DNA of 64,000 nucleotides from CBDCAS01 sp965214015. GTDB lineage: Bacteria > Pseudomonadota > Gammaproteobacteria > Coxiellales > Coxiellaceae. A program made the position numbers and the translations under genes. Every line of letters starts with the position of its first letter. Position 1 is the first letter of the stretch. The stretch covers positions 1 to 64,000 of the forward strand of contig CBDCAS010000020.1 in NCBI GenBank assembly GCA_965214015.1, given 5' to 3'. Positions 38,980 through 48,415 of the stretch are shown here, piece after piece. A model generated the notes under the pieces. The model was not told where the DNA came from, ran no database searches, and saw only the letters and a list, made by a program, of their open reading frames with translations.

Positions 38980-40224
38980 CTAATCTTCTTGCCGACGTAA
39001 AAAAGCAGGAATATCAAGATATTCAACTTCTTTATCGTTTTGGAGCTCATCGATCTGCTCTACTTGCTTAGAAGCTTCCTGATGACGCAAATAGGTGGGT
39101 CGATCCAATTGGTGATAATCTGTCGTACCATCTTTTCGTATATTACTACGTACTGTTTTCAAATGTTGCGACCCCGCACCACCTGTCTCATCACCACGAT
39201 CATTACTCAAACCGGCCACAACAATTGTGACACGTAATTCCTCACCCATGTCTTTATCCAGCACCGTGCCTATAACCACATTTGTATAGTCAGAAGCAAA
39301 CGCTCGTATCGTTTCACCAACTACCTGGAATTCACCGATAGCCATATCATCGCCTGCTGTAATATTGACCAATATGCCACGAGCACCGGTTAGATCGACA
39401 TCTTCTAATAATGGACTTGCAATAGCTGCTTCCGCAGCTTCACGTGCACGATGTTCACCACTGCCCACACCTGTACCCATTACACCTTTTCCTGCCCCAG
39501 AAATAACTGTACGTACATCAGCAAAATCAACATTAATTAAACCTTTGAACGTAATTATACTAGAGACTTCTCGAACAGAATCCCGCAGAATATTATTGGC
39601 AGATTTAAATGAATTAGTGAGTGTTGCCTCTTTTCCTAAAAATTCGAGCAACTTATCATTTTGTATTGGAATAATTAAATCGACAAATTTTGTTAAATTT
39701 TCAATCCCTTTTTTAGCAACTTCCATGCGTTTACGACCTTCAAAAGTAAAAGGTAATGTAACAATAGCCACTGTTAAAATACCCATTTCTCTGGCAATTT
39801 CTGCTACAACAGGGGATGATCCTGTGCCTGTGCCTCCTCCCATGCAAACAGGTAGAAACACCATATCAAAACCCTCAAGCTCCTTACAAATACGATCACG
39901 ACTTTCCTCAGCAGCTTGACGGCCAATCTCAGGGTTAGCACCTGCCCCAAGGCCTTTAGTAATCTTTTCACCTAACTGTATCGTTGCAGCATTTGAATGA
40001 TTGAGCGCTTGAACATCTGTATTTGCACAAACGAATTCTACACCTTCAATCTGCTCTGCCATCATATATTCGACAGCATTTCCGCCACCACCACCTAAAC
40101 CAATAACCTTGATTTTTGCACTATAAGGAGGCTCATCACCTAATTCGTAACGAGGAGTATACTCTAATTCACTCACATCCTCGGTCTTTTTATTCTTATG
40201 AAGAGGATTCTCTAACTTACTCAT
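38980..40224 (-). CDS. ftsZ: cell division protein FtsZ
   Basis: 414 residues. Tubulin-like GTPase that forms the division ring. GTP-binding signature MGGGTGTGSSPVV near 115, GGGGNAVEYM near 50, T7-loop NVDFADVRTV near 215. The variable linker (about 330-395) is followed by the conserved tail YLDIPAFLRRQED that binds FtsA and ZipA. The N-terminal extension before YSAKIKVIG is about 30 residues longer than in E. coli. It lies 27 bases after ftsA. Confidence 0.97.
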   Translation of the reverse strand: MSKLENPLHKNKKTEDVSELEYTPRYELGDEPPYSAKIKVIGLGGGGGNAVEYMMAEQIEGVEFVCANTDVQALNHSNAATIQLGEKITKGLGAGANPEIGRQAAEESRDRICKELEGFDMVFLPVCMGGGTGTGSSPVVAEIAREMGILTVAIVTLPFTFEGRKRMEVAKKGIENLTKFVDLIIPIQNDKLLEFLGKEATLTNSFKSANNILRDSVREVSSIITFKGLINVDFADVRTVISGAGKGVMGTGVGSGEHRAREAAEAAIASPLLEDVDLTGARGILVNITAGDDMAIGEFQVVGETIRAFASDYTNVVIGTVLDKDMGEELRVTIVVAGLSNDRGDETGGAGSQHLKTVRSNIRKDGTTDYHQLDRPTYLRHQEASKQVEQIDELQNDKEVEYLDIPAFLRRQED

Positions 40225-40251
40225 CTCCTCAGTCTCCTTATTTGATATTCA

Positions 40252-41484
40252 TTAAAAATTATCAGCAAACCAGCTTTTCATTCGTGACCATAAGCCATCT
40301 ATTCCTGTATTCATACGAAATACGGGACCATTAATATGTTGCTTGCGACCATGCAGCAGGAGACCTGCTCCTGTTGCAAATACCGGATTGTCGCGAACAT
40401 CCATCAATCCACCGATATTTTGTGGAACACCCATACGAACCGGCATGTTAAAAATAGACTCAGCAAGTTCAATATTACCTGCTATCTTCGAAGCACCCCC
40501 TGTCAATACCACACCTGCTGCAATTAAATCTTCAAACCCATTACGTCGCAACTCTGCTAATACCAAATTAAATAACTCTTCATATCGCGCTGCAATGACT
40601 TGTGCTAATGCTTTTCGACGGACTTGCTTCGGTGGGCGTTTAGCAATACTGGGAACCTCAATAGTCTCATCAAGTTCAATGAACTCCGATGCCACAGAAC
40701 CATATTTAATCTTAATCTGCTCAGCATACTGGGTAGGCGTCCTTAGAGCAACAGCTACATCATTAGTCACATGATCACCTGCTATTGGAATCACAGAAGT
40801 ATAACGAATGGCGCCCTCAGTAAAAACAGCAATATCTGTTGTTCCTCCCCCCATATCAATCATACAAACACCCAACTCTTTTTCATCTTCTGTTAGTACA
40901 GAATGACTAGATGCCAGTTGTTCTAAAATAATGTCATTCACCTGCAAGCCACAACGACGAATACATTTGGTAATGTTTTGTGCTGCACTAACAGCACCAG
41001 TTACAATATGCACCTTAGCTTCCAAACGAACCCCTGACATCCCTACAGGTTCACGAACTCCATCTTGGCTATCAATAATAAATTCCTGCGGTAAAATGTG
41101 AAGAATACGTTGATCTGCTGGAATTGCTAAGGCTTTCGCTGCATCAATAACACGGTCAACATCAGACTGAATGACCTCACGATCACGAATCGCTACAATA
41201 CCATGAGAATTTAAACTGCTAATATGGCTGCCAGCAATGCCTGTATAGGCAGACTGGATACCACAGCCAGCCATTAACTCAGCCTCTTCAAGTGCTCGTT
41301 GAATGGATTGCACTGTAGATTCAATATTAACAACGACTCCTCGCTTGAGACCATGAGAGGGATGAGAGCCAAAACCTACTACTTCGATAGTATGATCACT
41401 CACCACCTCACCCACAAGAGCAGCTACCTTACTCGTTCCTATATCTAATGCAACGATAAGATCTTTATCAGGCTTTTTTGCCAT
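40252..41484 (-). CDS. ftsA: cell division protein FtsA
   Basis: 410 residues from the ATG giving MAKKPDKDLIVALDIG; a GTG nine codons upstream is in frame but lies within the ribosome binding site AGGGAGA. Actin-like ATPase that tethers FtsZ to the membrane. Phosphate 1 motif LDIGTSKVAALVGE, phosphate 2 MIDMGGGTTDIAVF near 205, adenosine motif VVLTGGASKI near 340, and the C-terminal amphipathic helix LWSRMKSWFADNF. A near-consensus promoter lies 114 bases upstream. Confidence 0.96.
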   Translation of the reverse strand: MAKKPDKDLIVALDIGTSKVAALVGEVVSDHTIEVVGFGSHPSHGLKRGVVVNIESTVQSIQRALEEAELMAGCGIQSAYTGIAGSHISSLNSHGIVAIRDREVIQSDVDRVIDAAKALAIPADQRILHILPQEFIIDSQDGVREPVGMSGVRLEAKVHIVTGAVSAAQNITKCIRRCGLQVNDIILEQLASSHSVLTEDEKELGVCMIDMGGGTTDIAVFTEGAIRYTSVIPIAGDHVTNDVAVALRTPTQYAEQIKIKYGSVASEFIELDETIEVPSIAKRPPKQVRRKALAQVIAARYEELFNLVLAELRRNGFEDLIAAGVVLTGGASKIAGNIELAESIFNMPVRMGVPQNIGGLMDVRDNPVFATGAGLLLHGRKQHINGPVFRMNTGIDGLWSRMKSWFADNF

Positions 41485-41597
41485 TTTCGCTAGTGTCTCC
41501 CTGTGTCTCACACACTATTGACCAAACTATCATAGTATATACCTATCATACCTAAATATGCGAATTTTAACGCGCTACCTCACTACTACACTACTAA

Positions 41598-41625
41598 ATT
41601 ATAGAAACGCCCCCTCTTAAGTCAA
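41598..41625 (-). promoter_or_regulatory. strong sigma-70 promoter before ftsA
   Basis: Minus strand TTGACT (41620-41625), 16-base spacer, TATAAT (41598-41603) in the 171-base gap between ftsQ and ftsA. It would drive ftsA-ftsZ(-lpxC) independently of the upstream wall genes. Confidence 0.75.
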
Positions 41626-41655
41626 AAAAAGGCACATCACCTCGCCCTAAGATAT

Positions 41656-42372
41656 TTACTTTTTAGACAAGCGTCTTTTTTTCCATTTCACTGCAAAACC
41701 ATGAGCATACCGTAAATCAACACGACTTATATCACGATCTTTACTAGCAACAATTTGTGGATATAGTTTAATGAAACGTTGAAAGCGTTCTACTACCTCA
41801 TAAGAACCCATCATGATACATATGCCATTACTCAATGTTAACTGGTAGACAAATTGAGGTGAGACTATCAACTTTTGAATGTGCAAATCTAGATATTGAA
41901 GTGCTGCCTGAAACTGATGAAATTTAAATAAAACATCCTCTTTCTGCTCTAGATTAGCAAAGATCACTGGCAAATCATTTGGAATGCTTGGCAAGGATGG
42001 ATAAAAAACATCACCTTTAGAACTTAGTACTCCTTCTAGTCCCCAACGAGCCTCTGGCTCTTTTTCTTGAATTAACAATACTAAAGTATCTGGCCACTGA
42101 CGGCGAATAGAGACATCTATAATCCAAGGCTGGTTTAATAAAATTTCTCTAAGATGCTTAATATGTAAAGAAAAGAAACCTCCATCGATATAATTCCATG
42201 TCAGCTGTCTAATTTTCTGATCATCAATATGACGGGCAGGATAAAAGAACTTAATATGATGAAAAGGCAGTGTCGCTGGACGATGTAAAAAGCTCCACAC
42301 CCAATACAATAATACAATGGCGATAGTCATGCACAAGACAGTCAGAAAACGATACAAGTAACGCACAATCAC
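41656..42372 (-). CDS. ftsQ: cell division protein FtsQ
   Basis: 238 residues. Bitopic inner-membrane protein linking early and late divisome parts. One N-terminal membrane helix (about 9-28), a POTRA domain (about 42-110, with NQPWIIDVSIRRQWPDTL), and the FtsQ beta domain ending in DLRYAHGFAVKWKK. Its ATG overlaps the end of murC by 4 bases. In most gammaproteobacteria murB and/or ddl lie between murC and ftsQ; neither is here. Confidence 0.93.
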   Translation of the reverse strand: MIVRYLYRFLTVLCMTIAIVLLYWVWSFLHRPATLPFHHIKFFYPARHIDDQKIRQLTWNYIDGGFFSLHIKHLREILLNQPWIIDVSIRRQWPDTLVLLIQEKEPEARWGLEGVLSSKGDVFYPSLPSIPNDLPVIFANLEQKEDVLFKFHQFQAALQYLDLHIQKLIVSPQFVYQLTLSNGICIMMGSYEVVERFQRFIKLYPQIVASKDRDISRVDLRYAHGFAVKWKKRRLSKK

Positions 42373-43751
42373 AAAGCTCTCAATTTTTTAATTAAAGAGC
42401 CTACATTGCCAGCACCCTGAAAAATAATAATATCATTAGGCTGAAGTAGTGGAATCAATCGTTGTGCTACTTGCTCAAAGTTTGGGATAAAAACAGGCGC
42501 AGCCTTACTTTTTTGCAAGGCTTTATAAAGCCTCTTAGCACTATCATTCTCTGGTTCATTAGCTGCATAGACATCAAGCAATATCAATTTATCCACCACA
42601 CTTAATACTTGTATAAAATCTTTCATTAAATTTTGAGTTCGACTATATCGATGTGGCTGAAAAACCAAAACAATGCGTTGATCAGGCCATAGCTGTTTTG
42701 CCACTCCTATTGTAGCGGCAATAGCACTCGGATGATGACCATAATCCTCAAACAGCAATACGCTACCCTGCGATAAATGCAATTTACCACGTGGATGAAA
42801 ACGGCGGTCCATTCCTGGGAAATTGTATAGGCTGCGCGCCAACACATCATCCGATAGGTTTAATTCACGAGCTATTACTATAGCTGCTAATGCATTTAAA
42901 ATATTATATCGCCCTGGTATATTCAAAGTTAGCGTCAAATTCACTGCATTAGGGCACTGTACTGTGATGTGACTGCATAAACCCTCAGTCTTTGCGCCTA
43001 TTACACGAAAATCAGCAATCTCAGTAAAACCAAATGTGAGAACACGTCGTGATATTTTAGGCAGTAACGAACGAACTACTGGGCAATCAATTCCTAAAAT
43101 CGCTAAACTCTCTCTTGGTGATGATTCAATAAAGTGTAAAAATGATTGTTTAAGTTGATCAAAACTCCCTGCATAATTTTCTAAATGGTCTGCTTCAATA
43201 TTATTGATCACAATAATGTTAGGCTTGATAAATAAAAAAGACCGATCACTCTCGTCTGCTTCAGCAATAAAATACGGGCTATTCCCTAGCTGTATTGCTG
43301 CTTCTCGACCACGAATGTATCCACCAATCACATAGGTGGGATCAAGGTGGGCTGTCAGAAACGTATTGGCAATAAAACCGCTTGATGTTGTCTTTCCGTG
43401 GGTACCAGTTACAGCAATACTAAAATAGGGTCGCATCAGATCTGCAAGCAATTGACCACGCAATATCGAAGGAATCCCTGCTGCTCTAGCTGCTTGTAAT
43501 TCAGGATTATTATCAGAAATGGCACTGGAGTACACTACTAAATCAGCAGATTGCACATGATCCACTCTATGCCCTTTCTTAATAGTAATACCTAATCGTC
43601 TTAAACGATTTATGCTCGTAGAATCACTAATATCGGATCCAGACACTTGATAGCCTTTTTTTTTCAAAAGCTCTGCAAGCGCACCAACACCGATACCACC
43701 CACACCAATACAATGAATATTTTTTATAGAGGTAGAATCCAAGATACTCAT
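42369..43751 (-). CDS. murC: UDP-N-acetylmuramate-L-alanine ligase
   Basis: 460 residues from ATG 43751, which shares bases with the murG stop (TAATG); nine extra upstream codons in frame lie inside murG. Adds L-alanine to UDP-MurNAc. N-terminal HCIGVGGIGVGALAE, ATP loop VTGTHGKTTSSG near 110, and FEDYGHHPSAI near 340. ATGA-coupled to ftsQ. Confidence 0.96.
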   Translation of the reverse strand: MSILDSTSIKNIHCIGVGGIGVGALAELLKKKGYQVSGSDISDSTSINRLRRLGITIKKGHRVDHVQSADLVVYSSAISDNNPELQAARAAGIPSILRGQLLADLMRPYFSIAVTGTHGKTTSSGFIANTFLTAHLDPTYVIGGYIRGREAAIQLGNSPYFIAEADESDRSFLFIKPNIIVINNIEADHLENYAGSFDQLKQSFLHFIESSPRESLAILGIDCPVVRSLLPKISRRVLTFGFTEIADFRVIGAKTEGLCSHITVQCPNAVNLTLTLNIPGRYNILNALAAIVIARELNLSDDVLARSLYNFPGMDRRFHPRGKLHLSQGSVLLFEDYGHHPSAIAATIGVAKQLWPDQRIVLVFQPHRYSRTQNLMKDFIQVLSVVDKLILLDVYAANEPENDSAKRLYKALQKSKAAPVFIPNFEQVAQRLIPLLQPNDIIIFQGAGNVGSLIKKLRAL

Positions 43752-44833
43752 TAAGACGTCTCTATTAGCCTCTGGCATATATTAGCAATATCAGACAGTG
43801 CATTGGGTTTTGCCAGTGCTCGCGCTCTCTCTGCCATATCAATCAGTACCTCACGATCTGTTATATATTTTTTTATAAGATGATGTAATTGATCTGTCGT
43901 CAAGTCATTTTGACGAATCAATTCTGCAGCCCCTGCTTGCGCTAAATAATGCCCATTGGCATATTGATGATCATCTGCTGCACAAGGCAATGGAATCAAA
44001 ATACTGGCAAGACCCGCTGCCATAATTTCTGCAATGGTCAAAGCACCGGCACGACCTATTAGCAGGTCCGCCCAAGCATAAGCCTGATCTACCTTATCAA
44101 TAAAGGCATCTATAGTCGCACTCACAGCGATAGCACGATAAGTGCGCTTTACTTTTTCAAAATCCAAATGACCTGTTTGATGCCAAACCTCTAATTGCTG
44201 ACAATCCGAATAATCAGACATAAGAGAGACTATGGCCTGATTAATAGCACTTGCACCTTGACTCCCTCCCATTACTAAAATACGCAAGGGTCCTTTACGA
44301 TTTTTAAGTCGTTGCCGTGGCGGCACTAGAGCATTAATAGCAGGTCTGACCGGATTGCCTACTGTTTTTGCTGAAATTTTCGAAGGAAATACCTTTGGAA
44401 ATCCCTGTAATACTATTTGTGCATAACGAGATAATAAACGATTAGTCATACCCGCTATCGCATTTTGCTCATGAATAATCAGAGGCACTCCTGCCCATCG
44501 TGCCGCAAGCCCTCCTGCACCACTTACAAAGCCTCCCATACCTAATACTAAACTGGGTTGCTGTTTCTTAATAATGAGCCTTGCATGCCAGGTTGCAACA
44601 CAGAAACGCAAGACTGAGATAAGCCTTGAGAACCATCGCTTACCACGCACAGCCTTAACAGAAATGAAAGTCATTTGAAATTCATTCCCTACTAACTTTG
44701 ATTCCATACCGACATGTGACCCTAACCACCGTAAGTCAAAACCACGCTCGCGTAAAACACGTGCTAGTGCCAGTGCTGGAAAGATATGTCCACCGGTACC
44801 ACCTGCAACAATCATGATACATTTAGCTTTCAT
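43751..44833 (-). CDS. murG: UDP-GlcNAc transferase MurG
   Basis: 360 residues. Adds GlcNAc to lipid I to make lipid II at the inner face of the membrane. GT-B fold with the G-loop AGGTGGHIFPALALA at the N-terminus, GFVSGAGGLAARW near 105, GGSQGASAIN near 190, and the donor-binding GRAGALTIAEIMAAG near 263. Directly abuts ftsW upstream. Confidence 0.97.
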   Translation of the reverse strand: MKAKCIMIVAGGTGGHIFPALALARVLRERGFDLRWLGSHVGMESKLVGNEFQMTFISVKAVRGKRWFSRLISVLRFCVATWHARLIIKKQQPSLVLGMGGFVSGAGGLAARWAGVPLIIHEQNAIAGMTNRLLSRYAQIVLQGFPKVFPSKISAKTVGNPVRPAINALVPPRQRLKNRKGPLRILVMGGSQGASAINQAIVSLMSDYSDCQQLEVWHQTGHLDFEKVKRTYRAIAVSATIDAFIDKVDQAYAWADLLIGRAGALTIAEIMAAGLASILIPLPCAADDHQYANGHYLAQAGAAELIRQNDLTTDQLHHLIKKYITDREVLIDMAERARALAKPNALSDIANICQRLIETS

Positions 44834-45952
44834 TTATGTTTCTTTAGCAATCCGGCTGATAATGCCAATGAGTAAACAATTAACTAACAAACTACTACCT
44901 CCATAGCTGATTAATGGTAATGTAAGTCCTTTTGTCGGCAGAAGACCGGTATTTACTCCAATACTAATGAGAATTTGTAAACTAAGCCAGAAGCCACCCC
45001 CATAACAAATAAAAGCACCATACATATGGCCCAACTGGTGCGCCCGCCAACCTATTAAAAAAATGCGATATACCAGAATAAAAAATAGAAATATTAACAA
45101 CAAGACGCCCATTAATCCCAGCTCTTCAGCAACCACAGCAAAAATAAAATCAGTATGTGCCTCTGGCAAGTAAAATAGCTTCTGAACACTGTTTCCCAAA
45201 CCAACACCCAACAAACCACCACGTCCAAAGGCAATAAGTGACTGTGTTAATTGATAACCAGAGCCAAAAGCATGATGCCAAGGATTTAAAAATGTAGTCA
45301 ATCGTTCTAAACGATACGGGGTTAATATAGCGAGCGCTGACATTGTCAAAATCACAATAAGCAATAAGCTAAAAAATGGCAGAAGACGCGCTTCTGCTAA
45401 AAATAGCATCATTAATACTGTCATTGACAAAACAGCCAGTGCACCAAAATCAGGTTCCATAAGTAATAAGATACCGACTATAGCAAGAATAATGACAGGT
45501 TTTACAAATCCTTGATATTGGGTCCGAATGAGTTCTCTATGACGGCTAATATAACTCGCTAAATATAAAATAAAACACAGCTTAACGATTTCAGAGACTT
45601 GAAAAGAGAGAATACCCAGTGAGATCCAGCGTCGACTTCCATTCACCATATGACCAATACCAGGAATTAATACCAATAATAATAACAGTAAACAGATTAA
45701 TAATAGAAAAGGACTCAAACGTTGCCAGATTGCTACTGCACACTGCGATGCAACAAAACCAGCACTAAGACTAATGACTGCAAAAACCAACTGGCGCAAT
45801 AAATAATGAAATGGATAACCAAATTGTTTATCAGAAATTACCATAGACGCTGATGTCACCATAAGCAAGCCAAAGGATATCAAGGCAATTACTGAGCAAA
45901 TCAACCAAAAATCATAATTTCTGTGCAATGTATTGGGATAGGATATTTGCAT
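44834..45952 (-). CDS. ftsW: septal peptidoglycan polymerase FtsW
   Basis: 372 residues of the SEDS family, with about ten membrane helices. Polymerises lipid II together with FtsI at the septum. Conserved stretches: GSRRWISLG near 110, EPDFGALAVL near 165 (with the catalytic Asp of SEDS proteins nearby), HAFGSGYQLTQSLIAFGRGG near 230, and LPLISYGGSSL near 347. It overlaps murD by one base. Confidence 0.96.
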   Translation of the reverse strand: MQISYPNTLHRNYDFWLICSVIALISFGLLMVTSASMVISDKQFGYPFHYLLRQLVFAVISLSAGFVASQCAVAIWQRLSPFLLLICLLLLLLVLIPGIGHMVNGSRRWISLGILSFQVSEIVKLCFILYLASYISRHRELIRTQYQGFVKPVIILAIVGILLLMEPDFGALAVLSMTVLMMLFLAEARLLPFFSLLLIVILTMSALAILTPYRLERLTTFLNPWHHAFGSGYQLTQSLIAFGRGGLLGVGLGNSVQKLFYLPEAHTDFIFAVVAEELGLMGVLLLIFLFFILVYRIFLIGWRAHQLGHMYGAFICYGGGFWLSLQILISIGVNTGLLPTKGLTLPLISYGGSSLLVNCLLIGIISRIAKET

Positions 45953-47295
45953 TATAACTGCCTCACTAAATCAACAAAGGCCTGGCCACGATGTTGGTAA
46001 TCCTCAAACATATCCCAACTGGCACAAGCAGGTGATAGCAGCACAGTATCCCCTGGTTTTGCCCATTGAGCTGCCTGCTGCACTGCTAGAGCTAAAGAGT
46101 CAACTATTCTATAAGGTATAGTATCACCAATGACTGCTGCAATTGCGCCTGCATCTTTCCCAAACAATAAAACATAAGCCACCCCATCATGGACAGGGGT
46201 CTGCAACCCTGATAAGTCCACTCCTTTAGCATCACCTCCTGCTATAAGGACCAAACGACCACCACAGCGCTGCTTTGTCAAGCTCTCAAGCGCAGCAACC
46301 GTAGCACCTACATTGGTCCCTTTTGAATCATTAAACCAATAAACTCCCCCTTTTTCAGCAACAAATTCACAACGATGCGGTATACCTTTAAAGTTTTTCA
46401 ATACCGATAACATGACCTCCATTGGCAGTCCAATTGCAGAACCCATAGCTAGAGCAGCTAATGCGTTCTGATAATGATGCGCGCCTTGTAACACTAAATT
46501 ATTAGCTGATATTAATCGTGATTTGCCCCGCACTAAATAGAGTTGACCTGCATATTCACTCAAGCCAAATTGTCCTTCTTTTGGGATTGATAAAGTAAAT
46601 CCTATGGGTTCATGTGTAAATACTAATTCCTGCCATAAAGCAGGGTCATCTAAATTGATAATAGCCTGTTGACAATGTTGATAGATTCGTTGCTTTGCTG
46701 CTAAGTAATCCGAAATATCAACATATCGATCCATATGATCTAGTGTAAGATTTAAAATAACTGCAGCGTTGGTTTTTAAAGAATAGGTCCTCTCGAGTTG
46801 AAAACTGGATAATTCTATGACGTAAAAATCTGGCGATTCCATAGATAAAGCATCTAATACAGGCCGACCAATATTGCCACAAACCGACACTTTATAGCCT
46901 GAAGCTGCTACCATACGACCTAATAATGTAGTTACTGTTGTTTTACCATTAGAACCTGTAATCGCTAACACTGGTTTTTTGTTATCGCGTGCAAATAACT
47001 CGATATCACCCCATAGAGGAATCCCTCTTTTTATTTGTGCTTGCACTAAGGGTTCATAACAGGAAATACCAGGGCTTAGAACCAATTGATCAGCCGTATT
47101 AATAAAAGAAGAAGAAAAACCTCCAACACAAACAGGAACGTCAGGAAACTCTTTTTTTAACTCAACTAAACCAGGTGGATGGTCACGACTATCGGTTACC
47201 ATCACAAAATGACCTCTACCTTTCAAATAGCGAACACAAGAGAGCCCTGTTGGACCTAAACCCATAATGACTGTTGTCAAACGAACAGTTTGCAC
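45952..47295 (-). CDS. murD: UDP-MurNAc-L-Ala-D-Glu ligase
   Basis: 447 residues. Adds D-glutamate to UDP-MurNAc-L-Ala. N-terminal GLGPTGLSCVRYL, ATP loop ITGSNGKTTVTTLLG near 115, and the C-terminal LLSPACASWDMFEDYQHRG near 415, diagnostic for MurD. 37 bases after mraY in the same transcription unit. Confidence 0.97.
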   Translation of the reverse strand: MQTVRLTTVIMGLGPTGLSCVRYLKGRGHFVMVTDSRDHPPGLVELKKEFPDVPVCVGGFSSSFINTADQLVLSPGISCYEPLVQAQIKRGIPLWGDIELFARDNKKPVLAITGSNGKTTVTTLLGRMVAASGYKVSVCGNIGRPVLDALSMESPDFYVIELSSFQLERTYSLKTNAAVILNLTLDHMDRYVDISDYLAAKQRIYQHCQQAIINLDDPALWQELVFTHEPIGFTLSIPKEGQFGLSEYAGQLYLVRGKSRLISANNLVLQGAHHYQNALAALAMGSAIGLPMEVMLSVLKNFKGIPHRCEFVAEKGGVYWFNDSKGTNVGATVAALESLTKQRCGGRLVLIAGGDAKGVDLSGLQTPVHDGVAYVLLFGKDAGAIAAVIGDTIPYRIVDSLALAVQQAAQWAKPGDTVLLSPACASWDMFEDYQHRGQAFVDLVRQL

Positions 47296-47332
47296 TTGAT
47301 ATCCTCACAACCGGATATGCACTTGAGAATGG

Positions 47333-48415
47333 TTATCTTAACTTCAATGTTGCCAAACCCAGCAATACTAAAATCACAGTTACAATCCAAAAACGGACAA
47401 TCACCTTAGGTTCTGGCCAACCTTTTAATTCAAAATGATGATGCAATGGTGCCATACGAAAAATACGACGTCCTGTTAACTTATAACCAACCACTTGTAA
47501 AATAACAGAACAAGTTTCAGCAACAAAAACGCCACTCATTAAAAGAAAAACCAATTCTTGACGCACAACAATAGCAACCACACCAAGAGCGGCACCTAAA
47601 GCCAGTGAACCCACATCCCCCATAAAAACTTGAGCAGGATAAGTATTATACCAAAGAAACCCTAAACCAGCGCCCACTATTGCACTACAAAATACTGCGA
47701 TCTCACCAATGCCTGCAATATGTGGAATCGCCAAGTACTCTGAAAAAATACGATTACCTGTAATATAAGCAAATACCCCTAAAGCCACTGCAATAAGTAC
47801 TGTCGGCAGTAGCGCTAAGCCATCTAGACCATCGGTTAAGTTCACTGCATTGCTTGAACCAACAATCACAAAATACCCTAAAACAATATAAAATAAGCCC
47901 AACTGTGGCATCATGCCTTTTAAAAAAGGAACAGTCAGTGCCGTTTCAGCTGGATTCGTTGCCATAAAATATAAAAAACAAACAGCGAGTATTCCCACCA
48001 AAGATTGCCAAAAAAATTTGACTCTTGCCAAAACTCCTTGACTGTTCCTACGAATCACTTTGAAATAATCATCAACCCAGCCAATAACCGCAAAACCCAA
48101 GGTCACTAATAACACAACCCATACATAATGATTGGATAAATCACCCCATAACAACATACTGATTATAATTGCTATAATTATCAGTATTCCCCCCATCGTT
48201 GGAGTACCCGATTTTTTAAGATGGGATTTAGGGCCATTTTGACGAATTGACTGACCAATTTGTAATTGGTACAAATATTGAATCATTCTAGGACTCAATA
48301 ATAAAACAACTAATAAAGCGGTTAATGCACTGACAATAGAACGAAATGACAAATAATCAAAAACACGTAATCCATGAAAATGGCCTCGTAGTAAATGAGT
48401 CAACCACAATAACAT
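47333..48415 (-). CDS. mraY: phospho-MurNAc-pentapeptide transferase
   Basis: 360 residues with ten predicted membrane helices. Makes lipid I from UDP-MurNAc-pentapeptide and undecaprenyl phosphate. Signature motifs: [10 protein letters not shown] near 73, the Asp pair in [11 protein letters not shown] near 115, [13 protein letters not shown] near 190, and [10 protein letters not shown] near 265 with [13 protein letters not shown] near 325. Abuts murF. Confidence 0.97.
   Translation of the reverse strand: MLLWLTHLLRGHFHGLRVFDYLSFRSIVSALTALLVVLLLSPRMIQYLYQLQIGQSIRQNGPKSHLKKSGTPTMGGILIIIAIIISMLLWGDLSNHYVWVVLLVTLGFAVIGWVDDYFKVIRRNSQGVLARVKFFWQSLVGILAVCFLYFMATNPAETALTVPFLKGMMPQLGLFYIVLGYFVIVGSSNAVNLTDGLDGLALLPTVLIAVALGVFAYITGNRIFSEYLAIPHIAGIGEIAVFCSAIVGAGLGFLWYNTYPAQVFMGDVGSLALGAALGVVAIVVRQELVFLLMSGVFVAETCSVILQVVGYKLTGRRIFRMAPLHHHFELKGWPEPKVIVRFWIVTVILVLLGLATLKLR

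Noticed and set aside
39365..39919. 184-codon plus-strand frame
   Set aside because: Antisense to ftsZ, without ribosome binding site or recognisable motif. The frame at 34644-35003 opposite secA was rejected for the same reason.
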